From Burkholderiales bacterium (GTDB taxonomy: Bacteria > Pseudomonadota > Gammaproteobacteria > Burkholderiales > SG8-39): a stretch of DNA of 64,000 bases. The first letter of the stretch is position 1. The number at the start of each line of letters is the position of its first letter. The position numbers were made by a program, and so were the translations under genes. Location: NCBI GenBank assembly GCA_014860445.1, contig JACZJT010000012.1, forward strand, positions 62,001 to 126,000. Reading direction: 5' to 3'. Under the pieces are notes generated by a model that was not told the DNA's origin, made no database searches, and saw only the letters and a list, made by a program, of their open reading frames with translations. This document shows, in pieces, positions 16,459 through 25,375 of this stretch.

Positions 16459-17971
16459 CGGGAAAATAGCGTTCGCAAAAGTAGCAATGGCCCAGCGGCA
16501 GATAGAAGGGGATTCTATAGTAACGGTCGCGCAGCGGCCGCAGCACCAGCTCGCGATATTTCGGATAGTCGAACTCCTGGCCCAGCACCACATAGAAAGT
16601 CGCACCGTGCAATTCGAACTGCCGGTAGTCAACGCGCGAAAAATAGGGCGCGTAGTCTTCCGGATTGGGCGGATTCTTGCGCAGCACCAGGATGTTCTTG
16701 CCGGCCAGTTTGCGGAAATCGGTGAGAATGTCGTCGTGGCGCCCATGCGAGGACGCCGTGCCGAACACGAAAAAATATCTCCCGGAAGCGTAGGACGCCG
16801 TCACCGCCGGCGAGAAACCGTCGGCCGCAAACTCGTATTTGCCCGCGTAGGGTTCCAGCCGCTGCAGCAATTCGGCGGTCTTGACGTGAAACACGATGCC
16901 GTCATAGAGGCGGCTGCTCTTCCAGGTCTCCATCGGCAGCATGCTGATGCTCACGATCGCCGCGACATGAATCGCGGAGAATGCGCCGAGATAGACGACG
17001 GACCTGCGTAACTGGGCGGTGCTCAGGATCAGCGCCGCACTGATAAAGAAAAGCGGAACGAAGGACAGCAGCCAATGCAACCCGATCTGCTTTGCCAGGG
17101 AAAGCAGCGCGAACGCGGCGAGCGGCGCGACCCACGCGAACATGAAAAACCGTGTTCGCGGATCGACCAGCGCCCGACTGAGCGCAATGCGACTGCGCCC
17201 GACTTGGTAAAGCGCGACCGGGCACAGCATGTACAGGATGCTCACAGCGTACAAGGCCGGATTCTGCGGCATCCAGCCGGCGTTGTCGTTGCGGGTATAG
17301 AGGTTGAACAGCAGGTTGGCCCAGCAATGATCGTAGTTCCACCATGCGTTCAGCAGCGCGAACGGCAGCAGCGAAACAAATGCGGTTGCGAGCCCTCTCC
17401 AACTCCGACGGCCTGCAGGCTGGAACAGCACGAAGCCCAGATACGCCAGCGCCAGCAGCACGGCGAAATATTTCGACAGGAATGCCATCCCGAGCAAGGC
17501 GCCGGAGGCCGCGTATAGCACTTGCGATTCGCGCCGCAATGCCGCGGCGAAACAGAGGGCCGACAGGAACGAGAACAGCACCAGCGGCGTATCGGTGGTG
17601 ATGAGCACATTCCAGACATTCACCGGCAGCAGCAGGAAAGCGAGCGCCGCGACATAGGCCTTGTCCTCGTCCACCGGCCGCAGATATTGCAGCATGCCGA
17701 GCGCCACCAGCCCGGGCAGCAGTATCGAAGGCAGGCGCAGCACCCATTCGGCGTGCGACACCTTCAGCAGCAGGGCCAGTATCCATCCCACCATGGGGGG
17801 ATGGTCCCAGAAGCCGTAGTCGGGATAGACGCCCCAGTAAATGAAGTAGGCTTCATCCCCGGTCATGGGCAGCGCCTGGGCGAACCAGAACTTGAAGGCC
17901 AGCGTCAGCAGCAGCGTGAGGTAGAACGCGGCTCGCAACGACACCGCGGTCCGGCCTGTGGGGGTTTGCAT
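16436..17971 (-). CDS. ArnT/PMT-like family 39 membrane glycosyltransferase
   Basis: A 511-residue polytopic protein. The first extracytoplasmic loop has MTGDEAYFIYWG, with the Asp-Glu pair that acts as catalytic base in GT-C enzymes, followed by a YGFWDHPPM loop typical of ArnT/Dpm-dependent family members. About eleven hydrophobic helices and a soluble C-terminal domain of about 150 residues follow. It should transfer a sugar from a polyprenyl-phosphate donor to an acceptor on the periplasmic side. The UbiA-type phosphoribosyltransferase gene overlaps its 3' end and may supply the donor. The acceptor is unknown; lipid A or protein are possibilities. Confidence 0.85.
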   Translation of the reverse strand: MQTPTGRTAVSLRAAFYLTLLLTLAFKFWFAQALPMTGDEAYFIYWGVYPDYGFWDHPPMVGWILALLLKVSHAEWVLRLPSILLPGLVALGMLQYLRPVDEDKAYVAALAFLLLPVNVWNVLITTDTPLVLFSFLSALCFAAALRRESQVLYAASGALLGMAFLSKYFAVLLALAYLGFVLFQPAGRRSWRGLATAFVSLLPFALLNAWWNYDHCWANLLFNLYTRNDNAGWMPQNPALYAVSILYMLCPVALYQVGRSRIALSRALVDPRTRFFMFAWVAPLAAFALLSLAKQIGLHWLLSFVPLFFISAALILSTAQLRRSVVYLGAFSAIHVAAIVSISMLPMETWKSSRLYDGIVFHVKTAELLQRLEPYAGKYEFAADGFSPAVTASYASGRYFFVFGTASSHGRHDDILTDFRKLAGKNILVLRKNPPNPEDYAPYFSRVDYRQFELHGATFYVVLGQEFDYPKYRELVLRPLRDRYYRIPFYLPLGHCYFCERYFPDEPVPTR

Positions 17972-17996
17972 GGCAGCGATTATACGGTCTGCTGGC

Positions 17997-18791
17997 TCAC
18001 CAGGCGCGCATCACCAGCGCAGCGCCGTTGACGATGAGCAGCAGGTACACGAACATCAAAATGCGCTTCGCGGACAAGCCGTGATGCAGCCGATTGCCCA
18101 CGAACAATCCGAACGCCGCAAACGGCGCAAGCAGCACGGCCGCCAGCAAGAGGTGGTCCTGCCAGAGCAAGCCGGAAACGGCGAACAGCACGATCCGCAC
18201 CAATCCTATGATCAGTATCAACTTCGCCATGGTCGCGCGGAATGCGGAGATGTCGGCTATGCGCCGCGAAAAATAGATGGTGTAGATCGGCCCGCCGGTA
18301 CCGTAGAGCGCGCTGAACATGCCTCCCGCCACGCCCGCCGGAATCGCCCAGGCGGGGTGGATCCGCGCCGTACGATGCCGCCGCGCAAGACTGCTGACGC
18401 CGGCGTAGAACACGAAACAGCCGAGCAACAGCAGCAGTGCACGCTCGGGCAACTTGATCAGCAGCACGAGACCCAGCACCAGCCCGAGCATGACGAAGGG
18501 CAGTATGCGCTTGAGTTCGCCGCGATCGGCCTCGCCGCGCATGCGCGTACCGACCGCAATCGCCGCGAACATGTCGAGCAGCATCGTCAAGGGCGTGACG
18601 AAGCGCAGCGGCAGGAAATGCGCAAGCAAGGGCGCGTTGGTGATCGTGGATCCGAATCCGACCATGCCAAAAATGACATAGCCGAACATGACGAATAGGG
18701 GTGCGGCTACGCACACCTCCCAGCCCAGTGCTTGCAACAACTCTCGAAAGATATCGATATAAGCCCGCAACGGGTACAGGGCGCTCGCCAC
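17997..18791 (-). CDS. TauE/SafE-type membrane permease (second copy)
   Basis: A 264-residue membrane protein with two half-repeats: FGMVGFGSTITNAPLLAHF near residue 42 and GVAGGMFSALYGTGGPIYTIYF in the middle. This is the DUF81/TauE-SafE fold, but more distant from the first copy at 1405-2385. Substrate unknown. It sits 26 nt upstream of the GT39 gene and 53 nt downstream of aroG on the same strand, so it could be read from either neighbour's transcript. No clear reason links it to aromatic synthesis. Confidence 0.82.
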   Translation of the reverse strand: MASALYPLRAYIDIFRELLQALGWEVCVAAPLFVMFGYVIFGMVGFGSTITNAPLLAHFLPLRFVTPLTMLLDMFAAIAVGTRMRGEADRGELKRILPFVMLGLVLGLVLLIKLPERALLLLLGCFVFYAGVSSLARRHRTARIHPAWAIPAGVAGGMFSALYGTGGPIYTIYFSRRIADISAFRATMAKLILIIGLVRIVLFAVSGLLWQDHLLLAAVLLAPFAAFGLFVGNRLHHGLSAKRILMFVYLLLIVNGAALVMRAW

Positions 18792-18844
18792 GCACCTGCG
18801 CCGCCTGCGCCTTCAGCAATTAGTCGGGTGAATGCAAATCGATG

Positions 18845-19915
18845 CTACTCGTCGGCCGCTCGCACCAGGCGGCGCCTGCGCACGGCCTCGGCCAGGCGAT
18901 CGAGAACCTTGACGCTGTCGTCCCAGCCGATGCACGGATCGGTGATGGAAACACCATACGCAAGCGGCTTGCCCGCAATCAGATCCTGGCGACCGGGATG
19001 CAGATGCGATTCCACCATCACCCCGATGATGCGGTCGTCGCCGGATTCGAGCTGCTTCGCGACGTCGGCGCAGACATCGATCTGGCGCAAATAGTCCTTG
19101 GAACTGTTCGCGTGGGAGAAATCGATCATCAGGCGCTGTTCGAGACCGGCAGCGGCCAGCTGGCTGGCGGCCGCTGCCACGTTTGCCGCGTCGTAGTTTG
19201 GCTTGGGCCCGCCGCGCAGTATGACATGGCAATCCTCATTGCCATTGGTGGAGACAATGGCCGAGTGCCCCCCCTTGGTGACCGAAAGAAAATGGTGCGG
19301 CTGACGCGAGGTCTTGATCGCGTCGACGGCTATCCGGATATTGCCGTCGGTGCCGTTTTTGAACCCGACCGGACAGGACAGGCCGGACGCGAGTTCCCGG
19401 TGCACCTGCGATTCCGTGGTGCGCGCACCGATTGCGCCCCAGCTCACCAGATCGGCGATGTACTGCGGCGTGATCATGTCCAGATACTCCACGCCGGCCG
19501 GGAGGCCCAGTTCGTTGATGTCGAGCAGGACATTGCGCGCCAGGCGCAGGCCCTCGTTGATGTTGTAGCTCCCGTCCAGGCGCGGGTCGTTGATCAAACC
19601 CTTCCAGCCGACTGTGGTGCGCGGCTTCTCGAAGTAGACGCGCATCACGATGAGCAGGTCGGCCGCATGCCTTGCCTTCTCGCGGGCGAGGCGCTGCGCA
19701 TACTCCAGCGCGGACCTGGGGTCATGGATGGAACACGGGCCGATGATCACCAGCAGCCGGTCGTCGGCCGCGTGCAATATGCCGTGTATGCCCTGGCGTG
19801 TCTCATACGTGAGACGCTCGGTCGCCTCGGACACGGGAAACTCGCGAATCGCGTGGGACGGCGGTGCGAGCTCCTTGATTTCACGGATGCGGACATCGTC
19901 AACCTTGTGGCTCAT
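18845..19915 (-). CDS. aroG: 3-deoxy-7-phosphoheptulonate (DAHP) synthase, AroG type
   Basis: A 356-residue class I (AroF/G/H) DAHP synthase, which condenses phosphoenolpyruvate with erythrose-4-phosphate in the first step of aromatic amino acid synthesis. Family segments include DDVRIREIKELAPPSHAIRE (also the feedback-inhibitor region), LLVIIGPCSIHD, KPRTTVGWKGLIND, GARTTESQ and the metal site at the C-terminus. The start at 19915 is set by AGGAGA six nt upstream. The frame upstream to 20023 is not part of the gene. It is preceded by a leader peptide and a terminator with an antiterminator arm, so it is probably controlled by attenuation in response to aromatic amino acids. Confidence 0.95.
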   Translation of the reverse strand: MSHKVDDVRIREIKELAPPSHAIREFPVSEATERLTYETRQGIHGILHAADDRLLVIIGPCSIHDPRSALEYAQRLAREKARHAADLLIVMRVYFEKPRTTVGWKGLINDPRLDGSYNINEGLRLARNVLLDINELGLPAGVEYLDMITPQYIADLVSWGAIGARTTESQVHRELASGLSCPVGFKNGTDGNIRIAVDAIKTSRQPHHFLSVTKGGHSAIVSTNGNEDCHVILRGGPKPNYDAANVAAAASQLAAAGLEQRLMIDFSHANSSKDYLRQIDVCADVAKQLESGDDRIIGVMVESHLHPGRQDLIAGKPLAYGVSITDPCIGWDDSVKVLDRLAEAVRRRRLVRAADE

Positions 19916-20021
19916 GATTTCTCCTGGATACCGGTAAGTCTTCAACCGTTCGGCCAAGCTCACCCGTGCTGGGGGAATTGTATGTTGTGAAACAGCAGTC
20001 ATGGTCATTTTCGTTCTCGGC

Positions 20022-20060
20022 AAAAAAAAACCGCCAGGCTGCGGGCGCTGGCGGTTTTTC
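20022..20060 (-). terminator. Attenuator terminator upstream of aroG
   Basis: On the minus strand CCGCCAG (20054-20048) pairs with CTGGCGG (20037-20031) and is followed by a run of nine T (20030-20022), a strong intrinsic terminator. On the plus strand the hairpin is also followed by five T. It lies 107 nt upstream of the aroG ATG and 20 nt after the stop codon of the leader peptide, which is the normal place for an attenuator. Confidence 0.85.
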
Positions 20061-20079
20061 GGGATACTTGGGCGCGAAC

Positions 20080-20151
20080 CTAGCTCAATCCCTCCGCCAG
20101 CGGCTGGGGAAAGCCAAAAAAGTAAAACCAGAAGGCGTAGGCTCGGTTCAT
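20080..20151 (-). CDS. Aromatic-rich leader peptide of the aroG attenuator (23 residues)
   Basis: An ATG at 20151 opens a 23-codon frame ending in TAG at 20080-20082. The peptide starts MNRAYAFWFYFFGF, so eight of its first 14 residues are Phe, Tyr or Trp, with six of these in a row. The rest is PQPLAEGLS. Such runs are found in leader peptides such as PheL, where ribosome stalling at scarce charged tRNA decides termination. Three phenylalanine codons are TTT and two are TTC. It directly precedes the terminator of aroG and its 3' part encodes the antiterminator arm. The binding site for initiation is weak (GACGAATTGAA). Confidence 0.85.
   Translation of the reverse strand: MNRAYAFWFYFFGFPQPLAEGLS
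20094..20107 (-). promoter_or_regulatory. Antiterminator arm of the aroG attenuator
   Basis: On the minus strand CTGGCGG at 20100-20094, inside the last codons of the leader peptide, is identical to the 3' arm of the terminator (20037-20031) and so can pair with the same 5' arm CCGCCAG at 20054-20048. When a ribosome stalls on the aromatic codons this pairing would prevent the terminator. A small competing hairpin, CCAG-CCG-CTGG (20107-20097), would be favoured when the leader is fully translated. Confidence 0.75.
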
Positions 20152-20240
20152 TTCAATTCGTCTCTGACGTGGATTCAAACACGAATCCTGCTCGTTTGGC
20201 AAGTTTCGTGCGCTGCACATCCGTTCGAGTTCGCTCTTGA

Positions 20241-20741
20241 TCAAACAAAATCCACCGCGATGCCGCGAGCGCGCAGCCAGTCGGCGAGGGCGAGACCGGT
20301 GCCGAACTTCCACGGTCGCAGCCGCTCCGGAACAATCGTGCGGTAATCGACGAGTTCTTCATTCAGCCGGATCGCGCCCGCCGCTTCCACGTGGTAAGCG
20401 ATGATGAGTTCGTTCTTGCGCTCGAATGGATAGACGCCGACGAGAGCGCTAGCCACGGTGTCCAGATCGAGTTCCTCTTTGACTTCGCGGGCCACACCCT
20501 GCTGCGGCGATTCGCCTCGTTCGAGAAACCCGGTAATGAGTCCGTACATGTGCTCCGGCCAGCCACGGTTTCGCGCCAACACCACCCTGCCCTCATGCTC
20601 TACGATGGCGGCGACCACCGGGACCGGATTGTCCCAATGCACATAGCCGCAGACCGGGTCCGGGCAGGTCATGCGGCTTGCGCCGCCGATGTCGGCCAGC
20701 GTCAGTTGTGCCGCGCAGCTAGGGCAAAACCGCGGGCTCAA
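20241..20741 (-). CDS. Nudix hydrolase with N-terminal zinc ribbon
   Basis: 166 residues. An N-terminal zinc ribbon (CPSC at 6-9 and CPDPVCGY near 26) resembles the NudC/NADH pyrophosphatase-related group, followed by a Nudix fold with the box GFLERGESPQQGVAREVKEE. It hydrolyses some nucleoside diphosphate derivative; the substrate is not predictable. The only start that fits is a TTG at 20741, which overlaps the stop codon of the upstream gene as TTGA, implying re-initiation. It ends about 90 nt upstream of the aroG leader, on the same strand. Confidence 0.87.
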   Translation of the reverse strand: MSPRFCPSCAAQLTLADIGGASRMTCPDPVCGYVHWDNPVPVVAAIVEHEGRVVLARNRGWPEHMYGLITGFLERGESPQQGVAREVKEELDLDTVASALVGVYPFERKNELIIAYHVEAAGAIRLNEELVDYRTIVPERLRPWKFGTGLALADWLRARGIAVDFV

Positions 20742-21055
20742 AGGCTGGAGATCCTGCCCTGTTCGTTGTCCACCAGTAGCGGCGTATCGACATAGACGAT
20801 CTCTGGATCATTGCCGTATTTGCCTTTGACGAAGGCCTTCCACTCGGGGGTGTATACGCGCTCGGCTGCCTGACGCGATTCCCACAGGTAGACCCCGCCG
20901 GCGCGCATGCCATCCTCGCTGAGGTAGTAATTTTTGCGCAACAAGCCCGGCATGCCCAGATACTTGGGCGAGGTCGCCTGGAAGGTCGCAGTCGCCTGCT
21001 CCAGGGTCTGTTTCTGCGGCAGACTGAAACTGACGATCGCTATGACTTTACTCAT
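20738..21055 (-). CDS. YdhR-like small monooxygenase-fold protein
   Basis: A 105-residue protein of the dimeric alpha-beta barrel type. FSLPQKQTLEQATATF, YLGMPGLLRKNYYLSEDG, GGVYLWESRQAAERVYTPEW match YdhR/antibiotic-biosynthesis-monooxygenase-like proteins of unknown substrate. The start at 21055 has AGGAGG five nt upstream; the longer frame to 21196 is not used. Its stop overlaps the TTG start of the zinc-ribbon Nudix hydrolase gene. Confidence 0.8.
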   Translation of the reverse strand: MSKVIAIVSFSLPQKQTLEQATATFQATSPKYLGMPGLLRKNYYLSEDGMRAGGVYLWESRQAAERVYTPEWKAFVKGKYGNDPEIVYVDTPLLVDNEQGRISSL

Positions 21056-21098
21056 GCCGCCTCCTTGGACACCCCGTCGAAACGCCTGTGCGCCGCTC

Positions 21099-23711
21099 TC
21101 AAGCGGAAAGCTTGACCTGCACCCAGGACTGCACCGACGCGAGTGCCGCCGGCAGCTTCGCTGTATCGGTGCCGCCGGCCTGCGCCATGTCCGCACGTCC
21201 CCCGCCCTTGCCGCCCACTTGCTGCGCCACGAAGTTGACCAACTCGCCCGCCTTCACTTTTGCGGTCAGATCCGCGGTAACGCCGGCGATCAGGCTCACC
21301 TTGCCGCCTTCAGTCGAGGCGAGCACGATCACGGCTGACTTCAGCTTGTCTTTGAGCTTGTCCATGGTCTCGCGCAATGCTTTTGCATCGGCTCCATCGA
21401 GCGCCACGGCGAGCACCTTCACTCCCGCAAGCTCGGTCGCCTGCGACGCGAGGTCGTCACCCTGCGCGGAGGCGACCTTGGATTTCAGGCGCGCGAGCTC
21501 CTTCTCCAGCGCTCTGGCTCCCTCGATTATTTGCGTAATTTTCTGATTCAGCTCCTGTGGCTGGGCCTTGAGCACGCTCGCCGCCTCGGCCAGACGCGAC
21601 TCCTGATCCTGTACCCAGGCCAGGGCGCCGTCTGCGCTGACCGCCTCCACCCGGCGTATGCCGGCGGCCACGCCGGACTCTGACACAATCTTGAAAAATC
21701 CGATGTCACCGGTGCGTCGCACATGGGTTCCTCCGCACAGTTCGGTGGAGAATTCGCCCATGCCGATGACGCGCACTTCATCGCCGTATTTTTCGCCGAA
21801 CAGCGCCATCGCGCCCGCCTTGATGGCGTCGTCGTATTTCATCACCCGCACCGATATCTCGGCGTTGTGGCGAATTTCGCGGTTTACCAGATCCTCGACC
21901 TGCCGCAACTGTGCGTTGCTCATCGGCTCATTGTGCGAGAAATCGAAGCGCGTGCGTTGCGCGTCGACCAGCGAACCTTTCTGCTGCACATGCGCGCCGA
22001 GCACCTTGCGCAGTGCCGCGTGCATCAGGTGTGTGGCCGAGTGGTTCCACGCGGCGCGTGCGCGCGCGCCGCTGTCCACCGCCGCCATTACCCGATCGCC
22101 GACGCGCAGCCGCCCGGCTTTGAGCTCGCCTTTGTGGCCGAACACTTCGGCCTGGATTTTCTGCGTGTCCTCGACGCTGAAGCTGCCGCTGACGCCGGCA
22201 AGTTCTCCACGGTCGCCCACCTGGCCGCCCGATTCCGCGTAGAACGGCGTGCGATCCAGCACGACCACCGCAGTCTCGCCTGCGGCGATCTCCTCGACCG
22301 ACGCGCCTTCACGGTAGAGGGCCGCCACCGTGCCTTCCAGCGTGAGCGTGTCATAACCGTGAAACTCGGTCGGCCGGCCCGAATACTCCACGCCGGCGGC
22401 CACCGTGAACTTGGACGCAGCGCGCGCGCGTTCGCGCTGGCGCTGCATTGCCGCCTCGAACCCCGCGTAATCGACACGCACCTCGCGCTCGCGCGCGATG
22501 TCCGCGGTCAAATCCACGGGAAAACCGAAAGTGTCATACAGCTGGAAAACGGTTTCGCCATCGAGCATGCGGTCTTCGCGCGTCAGCGCGCCTTCGAGCA
22601 CTTTCATGCCATGCTCCAGGGTCTCCGCAAAACGCTCCTCTTCCGTCTTCAGTACGCGGGTTACACGTTCCTTCGCCTTGAGCAGTTCCGGATAGGCCTC
22701 GCCCATTACGCGTGCCAGGTCCTCTACCAGCCGATGGAAAAACGGCTCGGTTTGTCCCAGCTTGTATCCGTGGCGTATGGCGCGGCGGATAATGCGCCTG
22801 AGCACGTAGCCGCGGCCTTCATTGCCCGGTATCACGCCGTCGACGATAAGAAACGAGGTCGCGCGAATGTGATCCGCGATTACCTTGAGCGAGTTGCTTG
22901 CCAGGTCCTTGACATGGGTCTCGCGCGCCGCCGCTTTGATGAGGTCCTGGAACAGGTCGATTTCGTAGTTTGAATGCACGCCTTGCAGCACGGCCGCAAT
23001 GCGCTCCAACCCCATGCCTGTGTCGACCGAGGGCTTGGGCAGGGGATGCAGCGTACCGGCCTCATCGCGGTTGTACTGCATGAACACCAGATTCCAGATT
23101 TCGATATAGCGGTCGCCATCCGCCTCGGGGGTACCCGGCGGGCCACCGGCAATCCCCGGGCCGTGGTCGAAAAAAATCTCGCTGCACGGTCCGCACGGAC
23201 CGGTTTCGCCCATCTGCCAGAAGTTATCCGAGCCGCCGCCGGGCTTGTCGCCGATGCGCGTGATGCGCTCCTTCGGAACCTTGATTTCTTCGGCCCAGAT
23301 GGCGTAAGCCTCATCGTCGGTCTGGTACACCGTTACCCAAAGCTTGTCCTTGGGCAGCTTGTATACCCCGGTCAGCAGGTCCCAGGAATAGTGAATCGCA
23401 TCACGTTTGAAATAATCGCCGAACGAAAAATTGCCCAGCATCTCGAAGAAAGTATGGTGGCGCGCGGTATAGCCGACGTTTTCCAGATCGTTGTGCTTGC
23501 CGCCGGCGCGCACGCTTCGTTGCGAGGTGGTGGCGCGCTTATAGGGGCGAAGTTCCTTTCCGAGGAACACGTCCTTGAATTGCACCATGCCCGAGTTTGT
23601 AAACAGCAGAGTCGGGTCGTTGCCCGGCACCAGTGGACTGGAAGACACCACGGCATGCCCGCGCTGTGCAAAAAACTCCAGGAAATTGCTGCGGATTTCT
23701 GCTGATTTCAT
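21099..23711 (-). CDS. alaS: Alanyl-tRNA synthetase
   Basis: A full-length 870-residue class II synthetase that charges tRNA-Ala. The N-terminal catalytic domain has [17 protein letters not shown] (motif 1 region) and [13 protein letters not shown] (motif 3). The editing domain has the zinc site [11 protein letters not shown] and CGGTH, and a C-terminal coiled and globular C-Ala domain with [15 protein letters not shown] follows. All expected parts are present. It is upstream of the YdhR-like gene with a 43-nt gap. The ATG at 23711 immediately begins the conserved [14 protein letters not shown]. Confidence 0.97.
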   Translation of the reverse strand: MKSAEIRSNFLEFFAQRGHAVVSSSPLVPGNDPTLLFTNSGMVQFKDVFLGKELRPYKRATTSQRSVRAGGKHNDLENVGYTARHHTFFEMLGNFSFGDYFKRDAIHYSWDLLTGVYKLPKDKLWVTVYQTDDEAYAIWAEEIKVPKERITRIGDKPGGGSDNFWQMGETGPCGPCSEIFFDHGPGIAGGPPGTPEADGDRYIEIWNLVFMQYNRDEAGTLHPLPKPSVDTGMGLERIAAVLQGVHSNYEIDLFQDLIKAAARETHVKDLASNSLKVIADHIRATSFLIVDGVIPGNEGRGYVLRRIIRRAIRHGYKLGQTEPFFHRLVEDLARVMGEAYPELLKAKERVTRVLKTEEERFAETLEHGMKVLEGALTREDRMLDGETVFQLYDTFGFPVDLTADIAREREVRVDYAGFEAAMQRQRERARAASKFTVAAGVEYSGRPTEFHGYDTLTLEGTVAALYREGASVEEIAAGETAVVVLDRTPFYAESGGQVGDRGELAGVSGSFSVEDTQKIQAEVFGHKGELKAGRLRVGDRVMAAVDSGARARAAWNHSATHLMHAALRKVLGAHVQQKGSLVDAQRTRFDFSHNEPMSNAQLRQVEDLVNREIRHNAEISVRVMKYDDAIKAGAMALFGEKYGDEVRVIGMGEFSTELCGGTHVRRTGDIGFFKIVSESGVAAGIRRVEAVSADGALAWVQDQESRLAEAASVLKAQPQELNQKITQIIEGARALEKELARLKSKVASAQGDDLASQATELAGVKVLAVALDGADAKALRETMDKLKDKLKSAVIVLASTEGGKVSLIAGVTADLTAKVKAGELVNFVAQQVGGKGGGRADMAQAGGTDTAKLPAALASVQSWVQVKLSA

Positions 23712-23873
23712 AGTTTTGCTTCGACCGGGCAGGAGACACCCTCGATTCCAGCGATCCTCGGATAAAAGATTGAATTTTCGCCTGAATCAGGCGCGCATGC
23801 AAATCCGTTCCCGCCGTGGCGTCGCACGCAGCGTGGGGCGCGCACCAGGGTTCCCGGCGCTGCGCACCGGCGC

Positions 23874-24908
23874 TCAGCTCAAGCTGACCCCAAGCCAATT
23901 GCCGATGGCATAGGTCAGGCCACCCGCCGCCGCACCGATGGCGAGCATGCGCAAACCGTCGCGCAGCGCGCTCCTGCCCGTGAACAGGCTGATGGCGGCG
24001 CCTACCGAAAACAGGGCGAGCGCTGTGACCCCGATGGACACCGGAAGCGCCCGCCCGCCGCCCAGCGCGATGAATGGCAGCAGCGGCACGAACGCGCCCA
24101 CGGCGAAGGAAACAAAGGAAAATATCGCGGCCCCCCAGGGGGAACCCAGTTCTTCCGGATTCAGCCCGAGCTCCTCACGCGCGAGGGTATCGAGCGCCTG
24201 CGCAGGATCGGCGATGATGGCCTTGGCGAGTTTTTGCGCATCCTCCCTCGGTAGCCCGCGGGCGGCGTAGATAAGCGCAAGCTCCTCCGCTTCCTCTTCC
24301 GGATATTGCTCAAGTTCGTCTCGCTCGAGCCCGATCTGGTGCTCGAACATTTCGCGCTGCGAGCGCACTGAAACGTACTCCCCGGCCGCCATGGAAAACG
24401 CCCCGGCCAGGAGACCGGCCACGCCCGAGAGCAGGATCATCGAATTATTGGCAGACGCCCCGGCGACGCCCAGAATCAGGCTGGCATTGGACACCAGTCC
24501 GTCGTTGACGCCGAATACGGCGGCGCGCAGATTTCCTCCGCCGCCGATGCCGCGATGTCGCTTGCCCACATCGTCCAAGGTGGTCGGTTGCGGGTGTCCC
24601 GGCGCGGCATGCGAATAAACCGACAAGCCGCGCACTTTCATGGCCACGAGCACCGCGCGCAGTGGGCGCGGACCATAACGGTGCACCAGTGCGGCCACCA
24701 TGCGCGCGCGCAGGTCCGGCGCATATCCGGTCAGTACGGCGCCGGATTGCCGCGCCCAGATCCCCGCCTGATTCTCGGCCTCAAGCGCGAGCCCGAGGAA
24801 CAACTCGGCGCGCGGCGTTCCTGCTTCGGCCTCGGCCATGGCCCGGTAGAGATAGGCCGAGCGCATTTCCTCGAACCAGCCCTCCATCGAGTGTTCGCCG
24901 GCGGACAT
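23874..24908 (-). CDS. VIT1/CCC1-family iron/manganese transporter with N-terminal ferritin-like helices
   Basis: 344 residues. The first 90 or so resemble a ferritin/rubrerythrin-like helical pair (SAYLYRAMAEAEAG, FLGLALEAENQAGIWARQ) with Glu residues spaced for metal binding. After a linker comes a VIT1/CCC1 membrane domain: AAVFGVNDGLVSNASLILG, SMAAGEYVSVRSQREMFEHQ and a Glu-rich cytoplasmic metal-binding loop, then three C-terminal helices. It would export Fe2+ or Mn2+ from the cytoplasm, like membrane ferritin MbfA. Its ATG overlaps the stop codon of recX by one base, so it may be part of the recA-recX transcript. Confidence 0.82.
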   Translation of the reverse strand: MSAGEHSMEGWFEEMRSAYLYRAMAEAEAGTPRAELFLGLALEAENQAGIWARQSGAVLTGYAPDLRARMVAALVHRYGPRPLRAVLVAMKVRGLSVYSHAAPGHPQPTTLDDVGKRHRGIGGGGNLRAAVFGVNDGLVSNASLILGVAGASANNSMILLSGVAGLLAGAFSMAAGEYVSVRSQREMFEHQIGLERDELEQYPEEEAEELALIYAARGLPREDAQKLAKAIIADPAQALDTLAREELGLNPEELGSPWGAAIFSFVSFAVGAFVPLLPFIALGGGRALPVSIGVTALALFSVGAAISLFTGRSALRDGLRMLAIGAAAGGLTYAIGNWLGVSLS

Positions 24909-25357
24909 CAGTCGGTGTCTCCTGCTTTGAGAACCAGGCGCACCGCTTCGGCGGAGAAACCGCGCCCGGCGAGAAACCGCATTTGGCGGCCGCGCTCGGC
25001 GGCATCCTGCGGCAACGCACCGAATTTCCGTTGCCAGACCGCCCGGCAGTTTTGCAATTCGTGCACGCGCGCCTGCTCTACGCTGCGCTCGACGACTTCG
25101 GCCGATACGCCGCGGCTCCGGAGGTCATGCTCGATCTTGCGGCTGCCGAATTTGCGGGCGAGCGCGTTGGCCCGGGATTCAGCGAATCGCGCTTCGGACA
25201 GCCAACCGCGCGCAGCGAGCGCGTCGAGCAACGGTTCGATCTGTTCGGGGGAGTCAGTGTGTTGGGAAAGTTTGCGCGTCATCTCGGCGCGAGTATGCTC
25301 CCGTCGCGCAAGCATGGCCAGTGCCCGCTCGCGCAGCGAGATTTCCCTTTTTGCCAC
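24908..25357 (-). CDS. recX: RecX, modulator of RecA
   Basis: 149 residues, helical three-repeat RecX fold: LRERALAMLARREHTRAEM, LDALAARGWLSEARFAES, ARKFGSRKIEHDLRSRGVSA and a final repeat around GRQMRFLAGRGFS. RecX binds inside the RecA filament and limits recombinase and coprotease activity. It follows recA by 18 nt on the same strand, the usual arrangement, and overlaps the next gene by one base. Confidence 0.92.
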   Translation of the reverse strand: MAKREISLRERALAMLARREHTRAEMTRKLSQHTDSPEQIEPLLDALAARGWLSEARFAESRANALARKFGSRKIEHDLRSRGVSAEVVERSVEQARVHELQNCRAVWQRKFGALPQDAAERGRQMRFLAGRGFSAEAVRLVLKAGDTD

Positions 25358-25375
25358 GGTTGTCGAGTCCGGCTG

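Noticed and set aside
20060-20240. A tRNA gene or other structured RNA upstream of aroG
   Set aside because: No cloverleaf or T-loop signature. The region is explained by the leader peptide and attenuator.
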